Assembly: GCA_034696485.1 (NCBI GenBank)
Contig: JAQIWT010000315.1
Span: 1 to 23,693 of the forward strand
From: Isohypsibius dastychi
Lineage: Eukaryota; Tardigrada; Eutardigrada; Parachela; Isohypsibiidae
DNA: 23,693 bases
Direction of reading: 5' to 3'
The notes beneath the pieces were generated by a model, which was not told the DNA's origin, did no database searches, and saw only the letters and a list, made by a program, of their open reading frames with translations. The position numbers and the translations under genes are program-made. Shown here piece after piece: positions 11,801-20,100 of the stretch (the first letter of the stretch is position 1; every line of letters begins with the position of its first letter).

Positions 11801-13000
11801 CGATCGGAAGATGGAGAACGGGAAAGGTGAGTACATATAGCTTTTCCATCAACTTCCGGTTAAATTTTGAAACACGTTTTTCGTTCAAGAATTCTGTCGC
11901 AAGTTGATTTTGCCACTCGCTTCAAAGATCTCCCGCAATTCAGACCGGACGGCGAGCCGCTCTCCCCGAAACTTCCTCATACCCCCACCACGTCGGAACT
12001 TGTCGGAAGTTACCGGAAAAAGCGCCCGAACAATAAAAATACACACGATGACTCCGAGCCAGCCACTCCATCCAGTCAAAGTGGGGATAAGCGGCAAGCT
12101 TTTTCACCGACTCCAGAACCGAATTCAGCTAGCTCGAGCTTGGAGGGCAGCATGTTTTTTGGGAACAGCTTCAATTTGAATACAATGTGCGATTCGATGA
12201 AAGCCGGTATGAGGAATGGTTGTAATGGTGTCCTGGACAAGTGGATGTCAACATCTGGACACTCTGAACTCTTTAATCTTTTAGAGCTCGAGAGTGGCGT
12301 CCTTGAATCGCCGCGGACACCTAGGACTCCCGGTGGAGATGGTACAACACTGAGAAAAGTCCTCGATCAACGACGACAGCTTGTTATGCAGTTTTTTGAA
12401 GAGGAAAAGACATTCTTTCCTTCTGGTATGTCAGCCGTGTTTTTACTGTTACTGGTTGATTTTTCAGTTTTTGGTTATTTCGTAAATTATTTTCTATCGG
12501 AATTGTTTTGGGTTTTTTAACGTTACTTTATGAAACTAATCTAATTTCAGGAATTATCTCAATCCAGTTCCTCTGTTTTCGTTGAATCTGCTCTTGCTGA
12601 CGATTTTTCGATTAATTTTTGGTCGCAAATAGTGGTCCTTTCTCTAATCTAGAAACATGTTTCCGAGAAAAGCCCTGAAACAGCAAAATTTTCCAGATGT
12701 TTGGTTTAACCGAAGCTGATTTGTTTTTGGTTACGTTTTGAAGTTCCATGGTTCTTCTTTCTAGGGGCGAAGACGACGGAATTCCATCATCGGTATGAGG
12801 AGACATTCCCAACCAAAAACTGTCTTCAGTTGAAAATCCGTGAAGTTCGTCAAAAATTGATGGCGTTGAGCCAGAGTCAGAATCAGACGCAAATTGGTAA
12901 CGGTGGCACAGCAGCGGCCACAAACTCTCAAGAATCCACTGCCGGAATGGTAAACGGTCTGTCTTCCTCATCGACATCAGCGACGACGACCGAGCCTTAG
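5471..13000 (+). CDS. CIC: Capicua transcriptional repressor, long (CIC-L type) form; ten coding exons
   Basis: HMG-box repressor that binds T(G/C)AATG(A/G)A octamers and silences Ras/ERK-responsive genes in the nucleus (family knowledge). Coding exons: 5393(5471)-5809, 6187-7708, 8608-8901, 9473-9733, 10016-10450, 10585-11212, 11338-11512, 11642-11826, 11890-12425, 12765-13000. All introns are GT-AG, all phases match, and the total is divisible by three. From the ATG at 5471 the product is 1536 residues: CIC-L N-terminal domain about 127-320, CCCH motif 435-482, ATXN1-binding segment about 725-755, HMG box 844-914, basic NLS, SYRKKR block near 1320, and C1 domain about 1435-1492. The frame stays open from 5393 to 5471, so an upstream coding exon could add more N-terminus; 5471 is the first in-frame ATG I can support. 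No frameshift or missing key block is seen. Confidence 0.92.
6187..7708 (+). CDS. CIC: CIC exon 2: N-terminal CIC-L domain and CCCH motif
   Basis: Acceptor TTCTAG at 6181-6186; donor GTAATG at 7709. Phase 0 in, phase 1 out. The first third matches the conserved N-terminal region specific to long CIC isoforms (Pfam calls it DUF4819). It ends in the diagnostic RLLRPPW block near 6772-6792; human CIC-L has LRLLRPPW. An acidic insert (SDESDEGDD) and a Ser-rich run interrupt it. At 7150-7296 comes the second conserved block with [16 protein letters not shown] and [12 protein letters not shown], nearly identical to human CIC-L. The rest is low-complexity Ser/Gly/Pro sequence. Confidence 0.9.
8063..8070 (+). 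promoter_or_regulatory. Capicua-type octamer in a CIC intron
   Basis: TGAATGAA inside the 899-nt intron between exons 2 and 3. Weaker TCAATGAA-type matches lie on the reverse strand at 4442-4449, 6066-6073 and 14183-14190. Confidence 0.25.
8608..8901 (+). CDS. CIC: CIC exon 3: Ser-rich linker
   Basis: Acceptor TTTTTCAG ending 8607; donor GTAAGT at 8902. Phase 1 in and phase 1 out, both matching their neighbours. It encodes a disordered Ser/Pro/Gly linker that includes [17 protein letters not shown]. No named domain. The exon call rests on frame continuity and strong splice sites rather than on conservation. Confidence 0.8.
9358..9380. repeat. 23-bp near-perfect palindrome in a CIC intron
   Basis: CAAAGATGTTA and TAACATCTTTG flank a single C at 9369. 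It lies in the intron between exons 3 and 4, 92 nt before the acceptor. Confidence 0.85.
9473..9733 (+). CDS. CIC: CIC exon 4: ataxin-1-binding segment
   Basis: Acceptor TTTTTCTCACAG ending 9472; donor GTACGA at 9734. The exon encodes [19 protein letters not shown], which aligns with the human segment around VAVFPWHSLVPFLAPSQPD. That segment is the ATXN1/ATXN1L contact region shared by long and short CIC isoforms. As in human CIC, a TW(P/T) just after the splice junction precedes the motif. The remainder is polar and Ser-rich ([15 protein letters not shown]). Confidence 0.88.
10016..10450 (+). CDS. CIC: CIC exon 5: HMG box
   Basis: Acceptor TTATTTTAG ending 10015; donor GTATGT at 10451. After an acidic stretch ([12 protein letters not shown]) the exon encodes the whole Capicua-type HMG box at about 10129-10341. 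Diagnostic blocks are [38 protein letters not shown] and [11 protein letters not shown]. These residues are nearly identical to human CIC and distinguish it from SOX and TCF HMG boxes. A Lys-rich tail follows. Confidence 0.97.
10585..11212 (+). CDS. CIC: CIC exon 6: NLS and low-complexity region
   Basis: Acceptor ACTTTAG ending 10584; donor GTAAGT at 11213. The exon opens with [20 protein letters not shown], which aligns with [21 protein letters not shown] of human CIC. Next is a basic nuclear-localisation candidate, [10 protein letters not shown] (about 10669-10698). A short AAC/AAT microsatellite at about 10908-10928 encodes an Asn run. The C-terminal half is Pro/Gln/Met-rich and contains a [14 protein letters not shown] patch. 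Confidence 0.9.
11338..11512 (+). CDS. CIC: CIC exon 7: disordered linker
   Basis: Acceptor CTGTTTTAG ending 11337; donor AAG|GTAACT at 11513. Phase 2 in, phase 0 out. It encodes Gly/Asn/Ser-rich linker with no named motif. The frame joins exons 6 and 8 without a stop. Confidence 0.8.
11642..11826 (+). CDS. CIC: CIC exon 8: [14 protein letters not shown] segment
   Basis: Acceptor TTCCCGTAG ending 11641; donor AG|GTGAGT at 11827. It encodes a compact hydrophobic [14 protein letters not shown] patch followed by RRSRSAS and an acidic stretch. The patch looks like a short linear interaction motif in a disordered region, but I cannot assign its partner. The exon sits directly before the conserved ILSQVDF block. 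Confidence 0.85.
11890..12425 (+). CDS. CIC: CIC exon 9: pre-C1 block and first half of C1
   Basis: It follows a 63-nt intron (11827-11889) and has acceptor TTCAAG and donor GTATGT. It opens with [19 protein letters not shown], aligning with human VLSEVDFEERFAELPEFRP, then SYRKKRP. It ends with [20 protein letters not shown], the first half of the C1 domain; human has LDQRRALVMQLFQDHGFFP. C1 works with the HMG box for sequence-specific DNA binding (family knowledge). Confidence 0.95.
12765..13000 (+). CDS. CIC: CIC exon 10: second half of C1 and C-terminus
   Basis: Acceptor TTTCTAG ending 12764. The frame reads [20 protein letters not shown] then [11 protein letters not shown], matching human [27 protein letters not shown]. 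This completes C1. A Ser/Thr/Asn tail follows, ending in TTTEP and the stop TAG at 12998-13000. A more upstream acceptor near 12550 would give an early stop and is not favoured. Confidence 0.94.
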
Positions 13001-13863
13001 AATTACATGCAAAACTGCCCACTATTTTTTTTTCATTCGCTGCAGATTATTCGAGCGCGTTTTTGGTTCTCTTTTTTTGTTCGCTACTTTCTGTTGAGGG
13101 AGACATTATTATGTAATTTCTATTCTTTTATGCTTTTTCTCCCTTTTTCCTTGTTCGATGGAGGATGCAAAGTGGAGCACCGGATATCTTTCAGCGGATC
13201 AGGCTTTGGTCTCATCATTTAACATTTGGAAATATTATTTGGGAGCGACGGAAACGATGCTTCCGGAATTTGGAGTGATACATTTGGAGGGACTTCCGGC
13301 GGATGTGGAATTGTGCGAAACATTGTGATATTTTTGGGCAGTTGTGGACTCGGGGAGAATTTGGGAGGGATTTGGCGGATATCATCGTTCAGCATTTTGT
13401 TAGTTCGGTCATATCTGGGACCAGAGATTGAAACATCTGGCTCTGATCTTAAAGTGTCGTTCTTTCTTTTGAGAGGTTGATTTGTCCAGTAATGTTCAGA
13501 TTATCCTCATTAATTTTGAGGCGCTTATGCTTGCGTTTTTACATCGTTAATGTTGTTAATATAATACTTCCGATCCTCAGCCTTTAAAAACATGCCCGCG
13601 ATCCGCAACCCGCAGCCTTGTTTTCTGTTTCGGTCCATAAAATTATGCCTCGTTATTGTTCCAGATGAGGGAAAGACGGAACTCCTGATTCCGTTAAAAT
13701 CAAAACAGACCAGTGACAATTGATTGTTAATTGGATTGGCTTATTCAATGCCTTTACCTGGAAGTTGAAACGGGCAAGTTTTCGGTACGAAAAACAAGCC
13801 CATTGTCTTGTTCATGAATTGCCTGCTCAAAAGGTCACCTACCCCGCTCATTCCAGATATGTG
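13001..13863 (+). other. CIC 3' UTR and intergenic spacer
   Basis: T-rich sequence after the CIC stop, then G-rich to about 13480. No canonical AATAAA was found on the + strand; a variant AATATA occurs near 13557. No other gene is supported. Confidence 0.5.
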
Positions 13864-13935
13864 TTGGCGGGTAGTAACCGCCGGGTTACGATGTATATAA
13901 TCTGTAACCCAGCGGTTACAAGGCCGTTACTACCC
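13864..13935. mobile_element. GTAAC-rich nested inverted repeat, possible DNA-transposon remnant
   Basis: It starts with TTGGCGGGTAGTAAC. Outer arms GGGTAGTAAC (13869-13878) and GTTACTACCC (13926-13935) pair exactly. Inner arms GGGTTAC (13883-13889) and GTAACCC (13904-13910) also pair, and GTAACC/GGTTAC at 13874-13889 forms a small hairpin. Further GTTAC/GTAAC copies follow to about 14020. TGTTGGG-plus-GTAAC termini are a known style of short non-autonomous animal DNA transposons (hAT-like). The assignment is inference; no target duplication was identified. Confidence 0.4.
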
Positions 13936-14298
13936 CGGCCTACTACGAAGCAATGGGAAGGTATGCAACTTCTACTTCTACGATGGGTGGTTACTCTTCG
14001 ACTAGTAAGTAACGGGCTACCAGCCTTGTTCCCTCTTATCAGTTTGATTGAGGCAAAGCGCACGGTACTTTCACTTTTCGCCTGTCCGCTCATTGTTCCT
14101 TTGGTTTGAACTCGAATAACGCTCTCTTGTGGTTTGGTGTGAAACAGTCTATTTGACCGTTGTGCGGAGGCCATTACAACTTTTCATTGATCAAAATCTG
14201 ATCGCTTGCTTGATACGTTCTGTTATTGTTTTTCGGTGCACTATCAGGGCTCTGTTTCAGTGTGATTGTGAAATCAAGAGGATTACTCGCGGGACAAC

Positions 14299-14313
14299 AT
14301 GATTGGAGACTTC
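14299..14313 (+). CDS. Exon 1 of the basic-protein gene
   Basis: Fifteen bases, ATG to the donor GTGAGT at 14314, encode MIGDF. The following 79-nt intron ends in CTTTTTTTCTGCAG at 14379-14392. The very short exon is the weakest element of this model. Confidence 0.4.
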
Positions 14314-15587
14314 GTGAGTACCTAGGACAACGTCGTTGTGCTTCTGCGATATTTGGCGCCATTGGATTACTGTAAGTGCTTTTTTTCTGCAGTTTCGAAG
14401 GATCTGGGATGGAGCTGCATTTATTGCCAGCCACTTGAACCCATACAATAGTATGGTTCGTCATCCCAATGCAGAAGAACGAGGTATGGAAAAGCCAAGT
14501 GATTTCTCAGTGAATTGCCCAAAATGCTTAAAATTTTCATCGACATCAGATCAGTTTTTTGCCCGTTAACGGTCGAAACCTCACAATACTAGAGCCAATG
14601 AAACAATAGCAGAAGCAGCACTTGGTATTTCAAGTTTATATAGTATATACTCACGTGGAATTTACGGTCTCATAGACGTTAAAATTTAAATAGGACAGCA
14701 TAACTAAAGTTTCAGTTTTCTACTAAACTGATTAATTTCCGGCCGAGAATCTTCGGAATTTCTTGGGAAGCAATTAATGCAACTTGCGCTGCGGTGAAAT
14801 ATGGATCACGATACTTCGTAATTTCTTCTTATAGAGCACAATTGATGTAGAATTCATTTGAGGAAGCTTGTTATGTTAAGCTTTTAGTGAGCTAACTTAA
14901 ATTAATTTCAAGCGCAGTTTAATCTTTGTGTTGCTATCAGTAGCTCTCTATTTTAAACTGATTGCTTGTGATCTTTCGCAGTGATTTGAACAACCAGTCT
15001 GTTATCTTGTAGCACAACTAGCGGGAGCTATTACGACCAGGTCCGGGCTTCATCTGGGACCTGTTCCAGAACCCAAGCATCACCATGTTGTCGCGCGCAA
15101 AGCGTTGGCGGACTCTGGAGCACGTTCTGCAAAAGCTCAGTCTTCCAAGCCCGCTACTCCGCATCCTGTTCGTGGAATCGTCGCTCCCATGAAGCAAACA
15201 CCGGCATCGAGTTCGCGCGAATCGCCGAGTAAAAAAGGGTCAGTTCGTCGTTCTTCGCCTACCAAATCCGGAGGTCGAGCTGCATCGAAATCGCCAGAGC
15301 GCGCTCGGAAAACCCAGAAAACTGCCACCGTTTCTTCTCGAACGCGTTCGCGAAGTCGTCCACCTTCAGTTCATCCGGAACCATCCAAAGCCGAGAAGAA
15401 GACAAATAAATCGTCTGAGAAAAAGGTCAAGAAAACTTCATCGGTTGAAAAAGGCGCTGTGGAGAAAAAGCATCGACGTCCAGCAGGAACTGAAAAGTCT
15501 GGCGGTAAGAGTGCCGCGAAACAGCGATCATTTTCGAAATCGAAAGGATCTTCTGCGAAGCGAACCAGTAGCCCGGCGAAGAAATAA
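14299..15587 (+). CDS. Unrecognised basic Ser/Lys-rich protein with SPxK motifs; three exons
   Basis: Proposed exons 14299-14313, 14393-14483 and 15013-15587 join GT-AG in frame to 226 residues, ending in TAA at 15585-15587. The start ATG has A at -3 and lies 27 nt after an in-frame TGA. Residues 1-66 form the more ordered part (FFRRIWDGAAFIASHLNPYN, then PNAEERAQLAG and LHLGPVPEPKHHH). Residues 67-226 are a highly basic Ser/Lys/Arg/Pro tail with SPSK, SPTK and SPAK motifs and an RSRSR patch. Such S-P-x-K motifs recur in linker-histone tails and other minor-groove or chromatin binders, so a nuclear role is possible but only inferred. No homologue is recognised. The long open last exon is the strongest part; the two 5' exons are less certain, and an acceptor at 15021 is an alternative. 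Confidence 0.5.
14393..14483 (+). CDS. Exon 2 of the basic-protein gene
   Basis: Phase 0 in, phase 1 out at the donor GTATGG (14484). It encodes FRRIWDGAAFIASHLNPYNS and MVRHPNAEER. The join to the acceptor at 15012 keeps the frame open into the long basic exon. Confidence 0.48.
15013..15587 (+). CDS. Exon 3 of the basic-protein gene (main coding exon)
   Basis: Acceptor TTATCTTGTAG ends at 15012. The frame is open for 191 codons with a strong amino-acid bias (Lys, Arg, Ser, Pro, Ala) that would not be expected by chance in this A+T-rich DNA. It has no in-frame ATG near its start, which is why upstream exons are needed. The ATG at 15085 is in another frame and closes after 34 codons. Confidence 0.65.
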
Positions 15588-16587
15588 TGTGCGATTACCA
15601 ACGTTGCTGGCATGACCTTCTATTTTGCCGCACCACCTACCTCAAATTAACGTATTGGACCAACGATCTCCCGTTTCACCAATTTTCTTCCTGGTTATTG
15701 TTTTTTTTCCAAGTTCGCTGTATCGTTTATGTTGCATGTTGAATTTAATCATAACTCCGAATGCATGTTTAGTCGTCCTGCCAAATCGAGTTCGTTGTTT
15801 ACTGATGTTTTTATTTTTTACGTTTATACGACGATTTGCTGTAAATATCGTGAAATGATGCCTTCGATTATCAGGCAGCCTGTTTGTTTGAATGTAGTGA
15901 CTGGAAGTGAACAAGAAGCGGTGAATGGTGCATTGCGATATTTTCTGTTCCGTTTACCTCTGTTCGCATCTATGTTGAGAAAGAAATACAGTAACACTTC
16001 TGTCGGACACAAATCCTCACTCAACCAAGGAAGTTCAGACCCGCAGATTACCTGGTAGGAAACCTGCCAAATGCTTTGTTGTAAGTAGAATTCTTAAATC
16101 GCTCACTTCGCTCTATGGTTCTTGAGCTATCTTCTTCCTCATAAAAAACATGCGCATGCCGTGATGATGCATAATTTTTTGTACGTACGGCCACCTGTTT
16201 TTCGGTCTCTGACGAGCCTTTCAAGGACGACCTTTTACTTCCGGTTCTGTCGTTTTTATTTTAAACTGGGATTACAAAAGTTTGCTGCAGCAGACTATGC
16301 TTAGCGCAACAAGTTTGTCATTGCTAGTTGCCGAAAGCACGACGCATATCGTTTGGTTCATATCAATGTTTCAAGGTGAATTACCATGATGATATCGGTT
16401 GTGTTGTGAAACGGTCTCTCCCTTTTTTACACTTTCGTTTCGAGTGTCCGACTGACTCACACACAAACTGCAGTGAATTATTGAATTATTGCTGCTTTCC
16501 CTTACTCAGCTTTATGGTCATCACGTTTGCTTTGTCTGCATCCGTCTCATTTTCAGGTCAAAGTAAGTATGCAGTGCAGTGCACTAC

Positions 16588-16626
16588 TGCTGGGCACAGG
16601 TAACTACCAAGTACCAAGGTACTGTA
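16588..16626. mobile_element. TGCTGGGCA / GGTAC-rich repeat, possible transposon end
   Basis: TGCTGGGCACAGG leads into GTAACTACC and then paired GTACC/GGTAC units. The TGGGCA start and the GTAAC/GGTAC content resemble the repeats near 13864 and 23617. Confidence 0.3.
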
Positions 16627-17293
16627 TAATTTTAACATCTCGCTCATACGTCGATGTACACAGGTAGTCATTCAGTCATCAGATGAATTCCTGTCTGCTT
16701 CTCTTCTCTTGTCTCTCTTATTTCCGAAACGCAGACAGGTGATTTCACGGTTTTCACCTTCATCACTTTCCGATATTTTGATCGATTTTTCCCCGTCCCA
16801 TACATTGGATTACCCAGTTGCGGATTACGTCTGGAATTATAGGATGTGGTCGTTTTAGAGTTCTTGATGTGACTGTGATGCTGGAGTCCATCTTGGAAAT
16901 CCAAAGCTGTTCCAGTTTGACAGAGTGCCTCAATTAATTTCACGTCGTTGCAGCAGTTTTGCTCACAGGTATGTTTTGCTTTGATGAAAGATATTTTTGG
17001 CGAATCTTCGTAAAGGCTATGGTTTCTCCTTCTGTTTCCTGCATTGACTTCTATCAAGGATTTGTATTCTGCATCTTGTCTGTGTATTTGATACGTTTGC
17101 GAAATCGAAATTGATTGAGCCGTCTTTTAATGCCAGAAGCATGCGTTTTTTGCTCTGAAGTACGTCAGCATATGTTTTGCAGGTTTCTTGATGAAGCGGC
17201 GCGAAATTGCATAATAGACAATTTCCTACAATTTGCAAACCTCTGATTTATAAACCGCTTGAAATTTGATAATCACGGAGTTGTTGTTTGCAG

Positions 17294-17352
17294 GAACATG
17301 ATGCGCTATCAAGCAGGATTACTTTGACTGTGATTGCCAGGAAGGATTGTCG
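17294..17352 (+). other. Exon-like segment, possible RASSF 5' exon
   Basis: Bounded by TTGTTGTTTGCAG and by TCG|GTAAGA, both close to splice consensus. The first frame is open throughout but does not join in phase with the open stretch at 17536-17643. The most economical view is an untranslated 5' exon of RASSF, whose coding exon begins with 5' UTR at 19256. It could equally be chance. Confidence 0.22.
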
Positions 17353-19255
17353 GTAAGACTTAGATTTATTTTCCGTTCGCTTTTAAAGAGTAGGGTTTAA
17401 CAAAAACCGACGTAATTAACGCTCGAACAAACGCCGAGTATATCCTGTCTTTCTGGTACGGCATTGCGGAAATGGTTTTGTGCTACAGCAGTCAGTTTTT
17501 GTTTTGAGCTAGATTGTAAAAATGATATTCACCAGGTGTCTGCGCCGGCGAAGAAGTTAAGAAGAACAGCCAGGTCATCGAATTCGCTGGAAACCGGAAC
17601 AAAACCAATCGAAAATTCTGGTCAAGTTATTTGGTCAAGTTAATTTTGATTAGTTTGGTTTCATATCAGCCCAGGTTTACCGAACTGCTGACCAGAACTG
17701 TATTCCTTGTCCGAACAGATGAACTAACTGTAACATTTTCTTTGTCATAATTCAGTACGAAAATTCAGTTGGCTTCAGCACAAAAGCTGCAGCCAAGTGC
17801 TATGGTCCCAACTCCCAGGATCTCAATTTATATCATTCACGGTGTTTCCGCCAGCGTGTTTAGATGTTTATTTGTGTCAAAGATATGGTCTTGATGAACA
17901 AAGTGAATGCTATATTACAGTTTTTTCTCGTCATAAGTGGATTACAGTATGAATGTCGGGACCTAAAACTGTCTACGCAAAGTCACGGTAGAATGCAGCT
18001 AAGTCGGTCAAGTGTCAGTTTTTGGCATTTATTTGGACGGACTTTCTTTTATTAAGCTCGCACACCCGCTAGTTCATGTTATCAGAATATCAAGATTATG
18101 GAAATTCTGAACGGTTGTTTTACTAGCTGCCCAGTTGGTTTTCGGCAAGTTCCTACAAAGCTGACGCCACATTTGCCCTCGAACCAACCGTTATTCAGGC
18201 AGTTTTACTTCCCTTTTATCGTTGTTGTATTTGGCTAGGTTATTAATAGAGCTTAAGTAAATTTGGTAACGGACGCTACTTTGGACCAAAGCCGGTTCGT
18301 GAATGTACCTCCGCGTGTTGACTTGTTCAATATGATTTGCTTAGGTCGCCGATAAACCGTGAGCAGACACGCGAGTTTTCTTTTACGATCATTCTCGGAC
18401 TGTTTGTTCTAAGCGTTGAGGACGGCTTATCGTGGCCGATCGATGTAAATTGTTTTGAAGAAACGTGCCCTCTAAGAGTGGATTATAGGTTTGAAGACGT
18501 TTGTTTTTCTTTACTCTTCCGGTTCCGTCAGCCACAGTTATGGTTTCATACTTCGGCAAGGTAGTCTGTATTTTTACAGTACATTCCCGGTGTAGCAACA
18601 AGTTTATTCGAAGATGCAGTTAATGAGCTGTTGGCCGAAGTAGGTCCGTCTGAATTCAACAGGCCATGTTTTGCCTAGAGTGGTGTGTTTTCGAACGTTG
18701 CTGTCATAAATTAGTTCTTGAATAGGCGAAAAAATAGCTGATTAGCCCACTTGGTTATTCCGCTGGCAGTGACATACTTTTGTCATGTTGCAGCTGCCCG
18801 CTGGATGCCGGTTACGACCGTTGTCAACCTTGAAAACACACGGCAACTTGTTGAACACATTATCATGAATCGTTCTGATTCGGTTGGCTCTGACCTAGAA
18901 AATGAAGCCTTCTAGAGACAATAACAATCCAGTTGCTATTTCGTGCATTTAATGCAGACTAATATATCCCAGGGGAAAAAGCACACTGAGCTTTTATTTA
19001 AGTAATGGCATGTCATTCTCCCGTGAAAGCCTCAAAGTTCTTGATTCGTGAATTTTGACAATACTTTAAATTTGGTGTTTGTTGAGGTTTTGGAGGGCCA
19101 CACTTGACATAGGAGATGTATAAGCCACTCAAAACTCGGGTCTTTTTTGTGAAAAAAAAATCAACCTCTTATCCATCATGCATCTCGAAGCGCGTAACAA
19201 TTTGCATTTTCACATCTTGACGTACGGCCAATGTTTACACGTCTGTTTTTTGCAG

Positions 19256-19432
19256 ATGATATACTGGATCGAACAGCTTATTTTTGACGGATCGTTTGAA
19301 GATGGAAGTCAAAGTTTGGGTCGAAGGGCTGCAGAAGACAATCTGTGGTGTGACGCCGACGACAACTTGTCAGGACATCGTTTACGCTTTGGCTCAAGCA
19401 ACCGGCAAACGAGGTCGCTTTATGCTGTTTGA
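19256..19432 (+). other. Upstream ATG frame overlapping the RASSF start
   Basis: The first ATG after the 19255 acceptor lies at 19256-19258, in a different frame from the RASSF ATG at 19302. It stays open for 58 codons to a TGA at 19430-19432. It therefore overlaps the start of the Ras-association domain. Its product has no recognisable motif. Its context (C at -3) is weaker than that of the main start. Confidence 0.45.
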
Positions 19433-20100
19433 AAAATGGAAGAAGAGCGAAAAAACCTTAGCGCCGACAGATTGCCTGATGAGCGTGTTGCAGCAAAAAG
19501 GCGAATACTGGCATGATGTTCAGTTTATTCTGCGGACCACCGATTGTGTTGCGAATCCCGCCAGTCACATCTCCAAATCTCCATCACCGATGCCGATCCA
19601 ACAGATTGACGGAATAACTGAATCACCATTTCAGAGAGCTTCTAGTAATGGGAATAATCAATCCGGGAAATTTCGGAAGTCTCTGACATCTCGTGGAACG
19701 GAATATATTTCGCCAAAGATTGTGAAGACCAAATCGTCTCTGAGTGGATCTAAAAAGGAGAGTAATCTTATTACGGGGCTGAAAGAAAATAATCTGCCCA
19801 CTGATCTCGCCATGATTCCGAAAACTACAGCGGATCCCAATGTTGCTGTTGTTGCTGTAAAACCGAAAAGACAGTCTGTTAGTCAAAACTTGGCCGGGAT
19901 GCCTGCTCCATCTGTTAGCGGGTCACTGGAAGCGCCATCAGCGGCAGAACATTTTCCGGGTAATCATTCCAAATCCAAAGAAACAGATTCGACCCAAAGG
20001 AAGACAACAACAAATGCCCGAAACGATATCGTTAGAACCATCCGTCAACATGATGAACAAGCGAAGATGTTGTCAGCTGATGGGTCTTATTACGATAAAG
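19302..20100 (+). CDS. RASSF8: RASSF exon 1: Ras-association domain and linker
   Basis: The coding exon begins 46 nt downstream of the acceptor TTTTTTGCAG ending 19255, so the intervening bases are 5' UTR. The donor is GTAAAG at 20101. It carries the complete Ras-association ubiquitin-like fold and a long hydrophilic linker with SPSPMP and several KxxKS patches. Confidence 0.93.

Larger units (their letters stand above)
15588..19255. other. Long region without a supported coding gene
   Basis: It contains the 3' UTR of the basic-protein gene, the repeat at 16588, an exon-like segment at 17294-17352 and an ATG-less open frame at 17416-17643. The - strand open frame at 16668-17057 lacks recognisable motifs. 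Part of this region is probably RASSF 5' UTR and intron. Confidence 0.5.

Noticed and set aside
12551-12588. Alternative CIC exon after an acceptor at about 12550
   Set aside because: In the required phase it runs into TGA after about a dozen codons and lacks the C1 residues found at 12765.
12612-13022. 136-codon open frame on the - strand
   Set aside because: It is the antisense shadow of CIC exon 10 and its intron; the + strand frame matches the conserved C1 domain.
14211-14371. Hydrophobic open frame and a 29-nt intron joined to 14401 as an alternative start for the basic-protein gene
   Set aside because: The intron (14372-14400) is too short for normal splicing; using the donor at 14314 gives a 79-nt intron and an ATG in good context.
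15085-15189. ATG with CACC context at 15085 as the start of the basic protein
   Set aside because: It is in another frame and closes after 34 codons.
16668-17057. 129-codon - strand open frame
   Set aside because: No recognisable motif, non-ATG start and chance-like composition; no supporting neighbouring exons identified.
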